Source: JBFGCT01 sp963825565 (lineage in GTDB: Bacteria; Actinomycetota; Acidimicrobiia; Acidimicrobiales; Ilumatobacteraceae). From it: DNA of 64,000 bases. Positions 43,180 to 52,132 of the stretch are shown piece after piece. The first letter of the stretch is position 1. Each line of letters opens with the position of its first letter. The translations under genes and the position numbers were made by a program. Where the stretch lies: positions 62,001 through 126,000 of the forward strand of contig CAWGTW010000002.1 in NCBI GenBank assembly GCA_963825565.1. The letters are read 5' to 3'. The notes beneath the pieces were generated by a model, which was not told the DNA's origin, ran no database searches, and saw only the letters and a list, made by a program, of their open reading frames with translations.

Positions 43180-45602
43180 CCGTCACCGACGAGCCGATCA
43201 GCGACAACCTCGTCCCGACGCCGGACAACAACCTCAACGACGAGCACCCGGTCGGCTACGGCCGGATGCTGCGCAAGGAGGACCCGCGACTGGTGCGCGG
43301 CCGAGGGCAGTTCTGCGACGACGTGCAGCTCCCGGGCATGTTGCACCTGGCCATCCTGCGCTCGCCGCTGGCCCATGCCCGGATCGTCAGCATCGACAAG
43401 TCGGCGGCAGAGGCGCACCCCAAGGTGGTCGCCGTCATCACCGGTGAGGACCTCGCCGCCCAGAACCTGGCGTGGATGCCGACGCTGTCGAACGACGTGC
43501 AGGCCGTCCTGGCGACCGACAAGGTGCGTTTCCAGCACCAGGAGGTGGCCTTCGTCGTCGCCGAGGATCGGTACTCGGCGCGCGACGCGCTCGAGCTGAT
43601 CGACGTCGAGTACGACGATCTCGACCCCGTGATCGACGTCCGCAAGGCGCTCGACCCCGACGCGCCGGTGATCCGCGACGACCTCGAGGGCAAGACCGAC
43701 AACCACTGCTTCGACTGGGAGGCCGGCGACCGTGACGCCACGGCGGCGGTGTTCGACGACGCCGCCAACTCCGACGACGGCATCGTTGTCACCGAGGACA
43801 TCGTCTACCCCCGGGTGCATCCCGCACCGATGGAGACCTGCGGCTGTGTCGCCGACGTCGACAGGGTGTCGGGGAAGCTGACGCTGTGGTGCACCACCCA
43901 GGCGCCGCACGCCCACCGCACGGTGTACGCGCTGGTCGCCGGGCTCCCCGAGCACAAGATCCGGATCATCGCCCCCGACATCGGCGGCGGGTTCGGCAAC
44001 AAGGTGCCGATCTACCCCGGATACGTCTGCGCGATCGTCGCCTCGCTGGTGATCGGCAAGCCGGTCAAGTGGATGGAGGACCGCACCGAGAACCTGGTCA
44101 GCACCGGATTTGCCCGCGACTACATCATGCGCGGCGAGATCGCCGCGACCAAGGACGGCAAGATCCGCGCCATCCGCACCGAGGTGCTCGCCGACCACGG
44201 CGCGTTCAACGGCACGGCCGCGCCGGTCAAGTACCCGGCCGGCTTCTTCGGCGTGTTCTGCGGCAGCTACGACATCGAGGCCGCCTACGCCCACATGACC
44301 GCGGTCTACACCAACAAGGCGCCCGGTGGCGTCGCGTACGCCTGCTCGTTCCGCATCACCGAGGCGGTGTACCTCGTCGAGCGGATGGTCGACGTGCTCG
44401 CCCACGACCTCGGGATGGATCCGATCGAGCTGCGGATCAAGAACTTCATCCAGCCCGAGCAGTTCCCGTACGAGACCAAGACCGGCTGGGTCTACGACTC
44501 GGGCAACTACGAACCGACGATGCGCAAGGCGATGGCGATGGCTGGCTACGACGAGCTGCGCGCCGAGCAGGCCGAGAAGCGGGCGAGGGGCGAGCTGATG
44601 GGCATCGGCGTCTCGTTCTTCACCGAAGCGGTCGGCGCCGGCCCGCGCAAGGACATGGACATCCTCGGGCTCGGCATGGCCGACGGTTGCGAGCTGCGGG
44701 TCCACCCGACCGGCAAGGCCGTCGTCCGGCTGTCGGTCAAGACCCAGGGTCAGGGCCACGAGACGACGTTCGCCCAGATCGTCGCCGAGGAGATCGGTAT
44801 TCCGCCCGACGACATCGACGTCGTCCACGGCGACACGGACAACACACCGTTCGGGCTCGGCACGTACGGCAGCCGGTCGACGCCGGTCTCCGGTGCGGCC
44901 GCCGCGCTCGTCGCCCGCAAGGTACGCGACAAGGCGCAGATCATCGCCTCGGGAATGCTGGAGGTGCCGGTCACCGACCTGGAATGGGACAAGGGCCAGT
45001 TCCGGGTCAAGGGCGACCCGGAGAAGTCGGTGACGATCCAGGACATCGCGATGAAAGCGCACGGTGCCGGCGATCTGCCCGAGGGCATCGAGGGCGGGCT
45101 CGAGGCCCAGATCTGCTACAACCCCGAGAACCTGACGTACCCCTTCGGCGCGTACATCTGCGTCGTCGACGTCGACCCGGGCACCGCGGAGGTCAAGGTC
45201 AGGCGGTTCATCGCCGTCGACGACTGCGGGACCCAGATCAACCCGATGATCGTCGAGGGGCAGGTCCATGGCGGGCTCACCGACGGCGTCGGCATGGCGC
45301 TGATGGAGATGATCTCCTTCGACGAGGCGGGGAACTGCCTTGCCGGGTCGCTGATGGACTACCTGATCCCGACGGCGATGGAGGTGCCCGACTGGGAGAC
45401 CGGGCACACGGTCACGCCGTCGCCCCATCATCCGATCGGTGCCAAGGGCATCGGCGAGTCGGCCACGGTGGGCTCGCCGCCGGCGATCGTCAACGCGGTC
45501 GTCGACGCGCTCAAGCCGTTCGGCGTCCGTCACGCCGACATGCCGCTGACGCCGAGCCGTGTGTGGGAAGCCATGCAGGGCAACCACACCCCGCCGATCT
45601 GA
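43176..45602 (+). CDS. coxL: CO dehydrogenase large (molybdenum) subunit, form I
   Basis: An 808-residue molybdenum hydroxylase subunit. The active-site loop reads VAYACSFRITEA, matching the AYxCSFR signature of form I CoxL. Its Cys390 is the residue that bridges copper and molybdenum. GGGFGNKVPIYPGY, the QGQGHETTFAQI region and KGIGESATVGSPP, with the catalytic Glu, are present. This supports true aerobic CO oxidation rather than a form II homologue of unclear substrate. Confidence 0.95.
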   Translation: MTVTDEPISDNLVPTPDNNLNDEHPVGYGRMLRKEDPRLVRGRGQFCDDVQLPGMLHLAILRSPLAHARIVSIDKSAAEAHPKVVAVITGEDLAAQNLAWMPTLSNDVQAVLATDKVRFQHQEVAFVVAEDRYSARDALELIDVEYDDLDPVIDVRKALDPDAPVIRDDLEGKTDNHCFDWEAGDRDATAAVFDDAANSDDGIVVTEDIVYPRVHPAPMETCGCVADVDRVSGKLTLWCTTQAPHAHRTVYALVAGLPEHKIRIIAPDIGGGFGNKVPIYPGYVCAIVASLVIGKPVKWMEDRTENLVSTGFARDYIMRGEIAATKDGKIRAIRTEVLADHGAFNGTAAPVKYPAGFFGVFCGSYDIEAAYAHMTAVYTNKAPGGVAYACSFRITEAVYLVERMVDVLAHDLGMDPIELRIKNFIQPEQFPYETKTGWVYDSGNYEPTMRKAMAMAGYDELRAEQAEKRARGELMGIGVSFFTEAVGAGPRKDMDILGLGMADGCELRVHPTGKAVVRLSVKTQGQGHETTFAQIVAEEIGIPPDDIDVVHGDTDNTPFGLGTYGSRSTPVSGAAAALVARKVRDKAQIIASGMLEVPVTDLEWDKGQFRVKGDPEKSVTIQDIAMKAHGAGDLPEGIEGGLEAQICYNPENLTYPFGAYICVVDVDPGTAEVKVRRFIAVDDCGTQINPMIVEGQVHGGLTDGVGMALMEMISFDEAGNCLAGSLMDYLIPTAMEVPDWETGHTVTPSPHHPIGAKGIGESATVGSPPAIVNAVVDALKPFGVRHADMPLTPSRVWEAMQGNHTPPI

Positions 45603-45612
45603 TGCCTCCGGC

Positions 45613-46518
45613 ATGATGACGACGGCGCAGCGGTTCTCCGCTCGGGTCGCGGAGCTTGCAGCGGAGCGCCGGCGATTCGTGCTGGCGACCGTCGTGCGCG
45701 CCCAATGCCCGACCTCGGCGCGGCCGGGCGACGCGGCGATCGTCCTCCCCGACGGGACGATCGAGGGGTTCGTCGGCGGGCAGTGCGCGGAGTCGTCCGT
45801 GCGAGCCGCCGCACTCGACGTCTTGGAGCAGGGCGATTCGGTGCTCCTACGGATCCTGCCGGAGGGGGGCGAGGAGTTCCCTGATGCCCCGGGGTCGATC
45901 ACGACGGTCAACCCTTGTCTGTCGGGAGGCGCGATCGAGGTCTTCCTCGAGCCGAAGCTGCCCGCAGCGCGGGTGGTCGTCGTCGGCCAGACGCCGATCG
46001 CCGACGCGCTGGTGGCGCTCGGAACGCCGCTCGGGTTCGCGATGGATCACGTGGCCGAGCCCGACGCCGACGCCCTCGGTGGCGCGGCCGCGGTGATCCT
46101 GGCCAGCCACGGGCGAGCCGAGGAGGACACGATCCGTGCCGCGCTCGACGCCGAGGTCGGCTACATCGGCCTCGTCGCCAGCCACACGCGGGGTGCGGCG
46201 GTCATCGAGTCGCTCGATCTGAGCGACGAGAAGCGACGGGTCGTCCGGAGCCCGGTCGGTCTCGACATCGGCGCCCGCACGGCTGAGGAGATCGCGCTGT
46301 CGATCCTTGCCGACGTCGTTCGGGCGGTTCGCGTCGAGGGGCTCCGGGTGCCGGTCGTCGACGATTCGCGGCGCCCGGCGACAGCGATCGACCCCGTGTG
46401 CGGCATGACCGTGACGATCGGCGCCGACACGCCGCTGCTCCACCACCAGGGCGTCGACCACTGGTTCTGCAATCCCGGCTGCCGAACCCGTTTCGCCGAA
46501 GAGCTCGGGGTGGCGTGA
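45613..46518 (+). CDS. XdhC/CoxI-type maturation protein fused to a YHS domain
   Basis: A 301-residue protein. The N-terminal XdhC_CoxI domain has LATVVRAQCPTSARPGD and GGQCAESSVRAAA. The central Rossmann-like XdhC_C domain has VVVVGQTPIADAL and ASHGRAEEDTIRAAL. A final YHS domain has DPVCGMTVTIGAD and HWFCNPGCRTRF, suited to metal binding. XdhC proteins protect and insert molybdenum cofactor. The YHS part could handle copper, which CO dehydrogenase also needs. The gene starts 10 bases after coxL. Confidence 0.85.
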   Translation: MMTTAQRFSARVAELAAERRRFVLATVVRAQCPTSARPGDAAIVLPDGTIEGFVGGQCAESSVRAAALDVLEQGDSVLLRILPEGGEEFPDAPGSITTVNPCLSGGAIEVFLEPKLPAARVVVVGQTPIADALVALGTPLGFAMDHVAEPDADALGGAAAVILASHGRAEEDTIRAALDAEVGYIGLVASHTRGAAVIESLDLSDEKRRVVRSPVGLDIGARTAEEIALSILADVVRAVRVEGLRVPVVDDSRRPATAIDPVCGMTVTIGADTPLLHHQGVDHWFCNPGCRTRFAEELGVA

Positions 46519-46530
46519 GGTGAACCGCTG

Positions 46531-47112
46531 ATGTTCACCACCGGGCTGGTCCTTGCGGCCGGAACTTCGACTCGGCTCGGCCGCCCGAAGCAGTTGCTCA
46601 GCTATCGCGGTCGGCCGTTGCTCGACTCCACGCTCGACATGGCGAGGTCGTGCGGGTTCGACGAGTTGATCGTCGCCCTCGGCGGGGCCGGTCCCGACGT
46701 GCGGGGCGGGGTCGACCTGACGGGGTGCACCGTCGTGGACAACGTGCAGTACACGAGCGGTTGCTCGTCGTCGATCGTCGCCGCGCTCGATCGGGTCGAC
46801 CGGCGTGCCGATGGTTTCGTCCTGCTCCTCGGCGACCAGCCGGGCGTGGACCCCGCCACGGTGAGCCGGCTGATCGACACGAGCGACGCGGCACCGGTCG
46901 CCGTGTGCCGCTACGACGACGGGCGCGGCCATCCGTTCTGGTTCTCGCGTGCGATGTTCGCCGAGCTGCGCGACCTGCACGGCGACAAGGCGGTCTGGAA
47001 GCTCCTCGAATCCGGCCGGTGGCCGGTCGTCGAACTGGCGGTCGACGGGTCCGCACCGCTCGACGTCGACACCTGGGACGACTACCAGCGCCTGCTGGAG
47101 TCCGCGCGGTGA
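46531..47112 (+). CDS. MocA-like molybdenum cofactor cytidylyltransferase
   Basis: A 193-residue nucleotidyltransferase that makes the cytidine dinucleotide form of molybdopterin, the cofactor of CO dehydrogenase. The nucleotide loop LAAGTSTRLGRPKQLL, the metal motif LLLGDQPGVDP and DGRGHPFWFSR fit the family. It starts 12 bases after the XdhC gene, and its stop overlaps the CoxD GTG start. Confidence 0.88.
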   Translation: MFTTGLVLAAGTSTRLGRPKQLLSYRGRPLLDSTLDMARSCGFDELIVALGGAGPDVRGGVDLTGCTVVDNVQYTSGCSSSIVAALDRVDRRADGFVLLLGDQPGVDPATVSRLIDTSDAAPVAVCRYDDGRGHPFWFSRAMFAELRDLHGDKAVWKLLESGRWPVVELAVDGSAPLDVDTWDDYQRLLESAR

Positions 47113-47985
47113 GCGGGGAGCAATCGCTCGACGAGCTGCGCGAGGGCCTCGACCGCGTCGACTACCTCGTCGACGAGGGGTTGGCGATGGCGTTGTTCCT
47201 CGCGGTGCGACTTCGTCAGCCGCTGCTGCTCGAGGGCGAGCCGGGGGTGGGAAAGACCACCGCAGCCAAGGCCCTGGCCACGTCGCTCGACACCCCGCTC
47301 GTGCGCCTCCAGTGCTACGAGGGCATCACCGCTGCCGAGGCGCTCTACGAGTGGAATTACCCGCGTCAGCTCCTCACGATCCGGATGGCCGACGTCGACC
47401 ACCGCACGGTCGGCAGCGACGATCTCTTCACCTCCGAGTTCCTGCTCGACCGGCCGTTGCTGAAGTCGGTCCGGCACACCGGCGACAACCCGGTCGTGCT
47501 GTTGATCGACGAGATCGACCGGGCCGACGACGAGTTCGAGGCGCTGCTGCTCGAGTTCCTCGGCGAGGCGTCGATCACGGTGCCCGAGATCGGGACGTTC
47601 ACCGCCGAGCGACCGCCGATCGTGATCCTCACCTCGAACCGCAGCCGGGAGTTGCACGACGCGCTGAAGCGCCGCTGCTTCTACCACTGGATCGAGTATC
47701 CCAGTGTCGAGCGGGCGGCCGCGATCGTGCGCCGCCGCGTCCCCGACGCGCGCGCCGCCCTGGTCGACGCCGCCACGGCGTTCGTCAGCAGCTCCCGCCG
47801 CGCTCGACCTCGACAAGCCGCCGGGTCTGGCCGAAGCGATCGACTGGGTGGCCGCGCTCGACGTCCTCGGTGTGACCTCGCTCGAACCGGGCGTCGCGAC
47901 CGCAACGATCGGCGCCATCGCCAAGACCCCCGACGACATCGACGCCATACGATCGGCCATCGACGACGGCGCCCTGGTGTCATGA
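47109..47985 (+). CDS. coxD: CoxD-like MoxR AAA+ ATPase, apparent frameshift at 47794
   Basis: A chaperone ATPase needed for building the copper-molybdenum site. Walker A GEPGVGKTT, Walker B VVLLIDEIDRAD, sensor 1 ILTSNRSRELHDALKRR and HWIEYP are in the first frame. That frame loses homology after AFVSS. The expected ending PPGLAEAIDWVAALDVLG continues in the next frame to the TGA at 47983-47985. Removing one C of CCC at 47794-47796 gives SSSAALDLDKPPGLAEA. I read this as one intact gene of about 291 residues with a surplus base. Confidence 0.88.
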
Positions 47986-48019
47986 CCCGAAGCCCGACCA
48001 ATCCCCGGAAGGACCAGAC

Positions 48020-48679
48020 ATGGAATTGCACAACGAGTTCACGGTGAACGTTCCGCCCGAGCGGGCGTGGGAGGTGCTGACCGACATCCCCGCGATCGCG
48101 CCGTGCCTCCCCGGAGCCGAGCTGACCGGGCAGGAGGGAGACACCTACTCCGGCAAGATCAAGATCAAGGTCGGTCCGGTCAAGTCCGAGTTCTCGGGGA
48201 CCGCCGACTTCGTCGTCCAGGACGCCGCCGCCCGACACGTCGAGATCTCGGCCAAGGGCCGCGACTCGCGGGGGTCGGGGAACGCATCTGCCACGATCAC
48301 CGCCGACATGTCGGCCGACGGCGAGGGCACGCGGGTGGTGATCGACACCGATCTGAAGGTGTCGGGCAAGGTGGCGCAGTTCGGCAAGGGCACGATGGTC
48401 GAGATCTCCGAGAAGCTGATCGGCCAGTTCGTCGAGTGCGTCGAGCAGACACTGCTCGGCGAGCAGATCGTCGAGGAGGTCGCCGCCGCTTCGGTCGAAG
48501 GTGGCGCCGCTGCCCAGCCCGCGTCGTCGCGGCCCCGACCGGCGCCGGAGCGCGTCGAGGAGCTCGACCTGCTCGACGTCGCCGGCCGCGCGATGGTGAA
48601 GCGCATCGCGCCGGTGCTGGCGGTGATCGCCGTGCTGATCCTGCTCAAGCTGCTCCTCGGCGGCCGGTCGTCCGACTGA
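48020..48679 (+). CDS. coxG: CoxG-family SRPBCC protein with C-terminal membrane anchor
   Basis: A 219-residue protein. The SRPBCC lipid- or metal-binding domain opens MELHNEFTVNVPPERAWEVL and includes LPGAELTG. A linker follows (SSRPRPAPERVEE). The end has a single hydrophobic helix, IAPVLAVIAVLILLKLLLGG, which tethers it and probably the enzyme to the membrane. CoxG is needed for membrane attachment of CO dehydrogenase in known systems. Confidence 0.9.
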   Translation: MELHNEFTVNVPPERAWEVLTDIPAIAPCLPGAELTGQEGDTYSGKIKIKVGPVKSEFSGTADFVVQDAAARHVEISAKGRDSRGSGNASATITADMSADGEGTRVVIDTDLKVSGKVAQFGKGTMVEISEKLIGQFVECVEQTLLGEQIVEEVAAASVEGGAAAQPASSRPRPAPERVEELDLLDVAGRAMVKRIAPVLAVIAVLILLKLLLGGRSSD

Positions 48680-48689
48680 GCCGATCGCC

Positions 48690-49895
48690 GTGACCGGGCT
48701 GCTGCGCGGCGTCGACCGGGCGGCGTTCGTGGCGTCGTTCGCCGACCGCCTGCGCGGTGCAGGCCTCGAGGCCTCGCTCGGCGCGATCGAGCGCAGCACG
48801 ATGGCGATGGCCGCGGTGGGGCCGCTGACGCTGCGGGATCTGTACTGGCTGTTGCGGGTGAGCGTCGTCCGCGACCGCAACCAACTGGCGACGTTCGACT
48901 CGGTGTTCGGCGCGGTGTTCGGCGCCGTTCGGGGGCTCGATCCCGAGTGGCGGGGCACCGAGCACGTGTCGTCGCCGGACGACGTCGTGCTCGGCTTGCG
49001 CCGATCGGAGCCGAACGCACCGGCGACGACCGGCGGGGTTCCGTGGACGACGCTGCCGTCGGTGGCGGACATCTCGTCGCAGGGCGAATCCGACGACGAC
49101 CTGGTCGACGACGCGGCGATCCCCGAGCTGCGACCGTCTGCGGCCGCCGACGAGCTCGACCGACCATTCGACCTCCTCGACGACAACGAGCTCGAGCGGG
49201 TCGGCCGGTTGCTGGAGGACGCACTCCACGAGTGGCCGCAGCGGCGGTCGCGCCGTCGGCGCCTGACCCGTGCCCACGGCGGCCCGATCGCCCTCCGGCG
49301 ATCGCTGCGCGACGCCCTCGACACCGGGGGAGAAGTGCTCACGCTGGTCCACACCCGGCCCCGCTCCCGGCCGCGCAGCGTCGTGGTCCTGCTCGACGTC
49401 AGTGGCTCGATGGAGGTGTACGCCCGGGCGTACCTGCACCTGACCCGGCCGCTCGCAGTCGAGCACCGGGCCGAGGTGTTCGCCATGGCGACCGGGCTGA
49501 GCCGGATCACGCCGGCGGTTCGATTGCGGTCTGCCGGTGCGGCGATCGACGGCGTGACCGACGCGGTCGGGGACCGGTTCTCCGGTACCCGGCTGGCATC
49601 GAGTCTGCACGAGTTGCTCCACCACCGGACCTGGAACACGATGATCCGCGGTGCCGTCGTCGTCATCTTCTCCGATGGCTGGGACGCCGACGATCCCGCC
49701 CGGCTGGAGCGGGAGATGTGCCGGCTGGGTCGACTGGCGCACCGTGTGGTGTGGGTCAACCCGCGGGCGGGGGCGGAAGGATTCGAGCCGGCGACCGGGG
49801 GAATGGCCGCCGCTCTGCCGCATTGCGATCGTTTCCTCGCCGGGCACAACGCCCGCTCGATGCACGCGGTGATCGAGGCGATCACGGCCGCCTGA
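48690..49895 (+). CDS. coxE: CoxE-like von Willebrand A domain protein
   Basis: A 401-residue protein of the CoxE family, partner of the CoxD ATPase. The C-terminal VWA domain has the metal site DVSGSMEVY and the VIFSDGWDADDP strand. The N-terminal half is helical. The GTG start at 48690 lies 11 bases after coxG. It finishes the cox operon. Confidence 0.88.
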   Translation: MTGLLRGVDRAAFVASFADRLRGAGLEASLGAIERSTMAMAAVGPLTLRDLYWLLRVSVVRDRNQLATFDSVFGAVFGAVRGLDPEWRGTEHVSSPDDVVLGLRRSEPNAPATTGGVPWTTLPSVADISSQGESDDDLVDDAAIPELRPSAAADELDRPFDLLDDNELERVGRLLEDALHEWPQRRSRRRRLTRAHGGPIALRRSLRDALDTGGEVLTLVHTRPRSRPRSVVVLLDVSGSMEVYARAYLHLTRPLAVEHRAEVFAMATGLSRITPAVRLRSAGAAIDGVTDAVGDRFSGTRLASSLHELLHHRTWNTMIRGAVVVIFSDGWDADDPARLEREMCRLGRLAHRVVWVNPRAGAEGFEPATGGMAAALPHCDRFLAGHNARSMHAVIEAITAA

Positions 49896-49925
49896 GGCCC
49901 CTCCCGCCCGTGCAACACTGATCCG

Positions 49926-50822
49926 ATGGACACGCCGGACTGGTTCGGGATCACGCGCCGCAACGCACGGTCGGTGCAGACGACGATCGGGTGGATCTTC
50001 TGGGACCCCGGCGCGACGGCGCGCTACGTCGGACTCGGCCTGCCGGCGAGCTTCGCCGAGCCGCTCGGCTACATCGCGGCGCGGTGCGCGCCGCTCGCCG
50101 CCGCCGGTCCCGATGCGGTGATCGCCGCGTTCGGGTCGATCAGCCCGCGCGGGATCCGGGCCGCGTTCGACGTCCTCGGCCACGACCCGGACCGGTTCGA
50201 GGCGTGCCGCCTGGCGCGTGACGAGGCCGTGGTCGAGGGCCTGCGGGCGTACGCGCCGGGCATCGTCGACCCGCTGATCGAAGTCGGACCCGCGCTCTGG
50301 TCGGTCGCCGAGCAGCTCCCCGTGCTCGGGCGGGTCTTCATGGCCGCCCATCTCGCGCTGCCCCGTCCTGACGACCCGCTCCTGTCAGGGTGGCACGCGG
50401 TCAACGTCCTTCGCGAGTGGCGCGGCGACACCCACTGGGCGGTCGTCGTCGCCTCCGGGCTGACCCACCCGGAGGCGTCGATCCTGCACAACGCGCTCAT
50501 GGACTACGAGCCCGACTGGCTGCCGACCTCCCGTGGCGCCACGCCCGAGGAGATCGACCGGGGATGGACGGCGCTCGCGGCCAAGGGGCTGGCCGAGGTC
50601 GACGGCGACCGGCGCCGGGTGCTCCCCGACGGCCGCGCGCTGCGGGAGCGCATCGAGGACGACACCGACCGCCTGACCACGCTGCCGTGGGAACTGCTCG
50701 GCCACGAGCGGGCGCGCTGGTTCGCGGAGGCGTTCGAACCGCCGTGTGAGGCGCTGCTCGCCCGGGTCGACGAGACCGCCGGGCCGAATTACCAACCCGC
50801 ATCGCGCGTGCGCCGGCCCTAG
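49926..50822 (+). CDS. SCO6745 family protein
   Basis: A 298-residue actinobacterial protein of the SCO6745 family. It has TIGWIFWDPGATARYVGLGL, then YIAARCAPLAAAGPDAVIAA and RGIRAAFDVLGHDPD, and a winged-helix-like end (RGWTALAAKGLAEVDGDRR). The role is unknown. It starts 30 bases after coxE, so read-through is possible, but no link to CO oxidation is known. Confidence 0.8.
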   Translation: MDTPDWFGITRRNARSVQTTIGWIFWDPGATARYVGLGLPASFAEPLGYIAARCAPLAAAGPDAVIAAFGSISPRGIRAAFDVLGHDPDRFEACRLARDEAVVEGLRAYAPGIVDPLIEVGPALWSVAEQLPVLGRVFMAAHLALPRPDDPLLSGWHAVNVLREWRGDTHWAVVVASGLTHPEASILHNALMDYEPDWLPTSRGATPEEIDRGWTALAAKGLAEVDGDRRRVLPDGRALRERIEDDTDRLTTLPWELLGHERARWFAEAFEPPCEALLARVDETAGPNYQPASRVRRP

Positions 50823-50832
50823 GATCGGGCCG

Positions 50833-52125
50833 ATGTCGGTCGCCGTAGGGGTTGGACTGCTCGGCTGCGGCAACATCGGCGCCGAGTTCGCCAGGGTGCT
50901 GGTCGCGCGCCGCGCCCAGATCGAGCGCGAGACCGGCCTGCGCCTCGAGCTGCGGCGGATCGCCGTGCGCTCGCTCGACAAGCCGCGGCCGGCGGAGCTC
51001 GATCCGGCTCTGTTCACCGACGACGGCATGAGCGTCGCGACCGGCGACGACATCGACGTGGTCGTCGAGGTCGTCGGTGGGGTCGGGCGGACCGCCGAGC
51101 TGCTCCGGGCCGCGCTCGATGCCGGCAAGTCGGTGGTGACGGCGAACAAGGAGCTGATCGGCAGCGCCGGCGACGAGTTGTTCGCCCTGGCCGAGCGGTC
51201 GGAGGTCGACCTGCTCTTCGAGACAGCGGTTGTCGCCGCCGTCCCGATCGTCCGTCCGCTGCGCGAGTCGCTCCTCGTCGAGCCGATCTCGGTCGTGGCC
51301 GGGATCATCAACGGCACGAGCAACTTCATCCTCACCCAGATGGCCGACGCCGGGGTCGACTTCGGGGACGCGTTGGCCGAGGCGCAGCGGCTCGGGTACG
51401 CCGAGCCCGATCCGACCGCGGACATCGGCGGTGCCGACGCGGCTTCCAAGCTGGCGCTCCTGGCGTCGCTCGCGTTCAACGGGTGGGTCCCGGCGAACGA
51501 CGTCGCCTGCGAGGGCATCGCCGATCTCACCGCCGAGGACTTCCTGCTCGCCGACCGGATGGGTTTCGTGATCAAACTGCTCGGCATCGCCGAGCGGAGT
51601 CCGGACGGCACCGGCGTCAAGCTGTCGGTCGGCCCGACGCTCGTCGCTACGGGTCACCCACTGGCGAGCGTCGGCGGCACGTTCAACGCGGTCGTGGTCG
51701 TCGGCGACCTCAGCGGTGAGCTGATGTTCTACGGGCAAGGCGCGGGTCGCGAACCGTCGGTCTCGGCCCTGCTCGGCGACCTGCTCGACGCAGCCGACAA
51801 CCGGCGGCGGGGCACGTTCCGGCCGGTACCGGCGAGCGCCAACATGCTCGCGGTCGGCCACGCGACCGCCGAGCGCGAGTTCCTGATCAGCCTCACCCTC
51901 GCCGACGTCCCCGGCGTGCTGTCACAGGTCACCGCCGTCTTCGGCAACCACGCGATCTCGATCGAGCGGATGTTGCAGCTCGGGCGGGGCGAGTACGCCG
52001 ACGTCGTGTTCGTCACCCACCACGCCGCCGAGCGCGACATCCGCCTGGCGACCGCGGAGCTGGCCGAGCTGGCGTGCGTCAAGTCGGTCGGCCGTACGAT
52101 GCGTGTGTTCTCCGGCGCGCGGTAA
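50833..52125 (+). CDS. hom: homoserine dehydrogenase
   Basis: A 430-residue enzyme that reduces aspartate semialdehyde to homoserine for threonine and methionine. GLLGCGNIGAEFAR is the NAD(P) motif. VVTANKELIG, the GIINGTSNFILTQM block and GYAEPDPTADIGGADAASKL hold the catalytic Lys and Asp residues. The C-terminal ACT domain (SLTLADVPGVLSQVTAVFG) suggests feedback control. A TAGGAT -10 at 50820-50825 lies seven bases from the ATG, a likely leaderless promoter. Confidence 0.95.
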   Translation: MSVAVGVGLLGCGNIGAEFARVLVARRAQIERETGLRLELRRIAVRSLDKPRPAELDPALFTDDGMSVATGDDIDVVVEVVGGVGRTAELLRAALDAGKSVVTANKELIGSAGDELFALAERSEVDLLFETAVVAAVPIVRPLRESLLVEPISVVAGIINGTSNFILTQMADAGVDFGDALAEAQRLGYAEPDPTADIGGADAASKLALLASLAFNGWVPANDVACEGIADLTAEDFLLADRMGFVIKLLGIAERSPDGTGVKLSVGPTLVATGHPLASVGGTFNAVVVVGDLSGELMFYGQGAGREPSVSALLGDLLDAADNRRRGTFRPVPASANMLAVGHATAEREFLISLTLADVPGVLSQVTAVFGNHAISIERMLQLGRGEYADVVFVTHHAAERDIRLATAELAELACVKSVGRTMRVFSGAR

Positions 52126-52132
52126 CACCGCC

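Noticed and set aside
43080..45911. A 943-codon open frame antisense to coxS-coxL
   Set aside because: High-GC sequence leaves long open frames opposite real genes. Its translation has no recognisable domains and is Arg/Asp/Val-rich, while coxL is strongly conserved.
47780..47810. Programmed frameshift in coxD
   Set aside because: The site has only a CCC run, without a slippery heptamer or a clear downstream structure. Four other genes show the same +1 type, so error is simpler.
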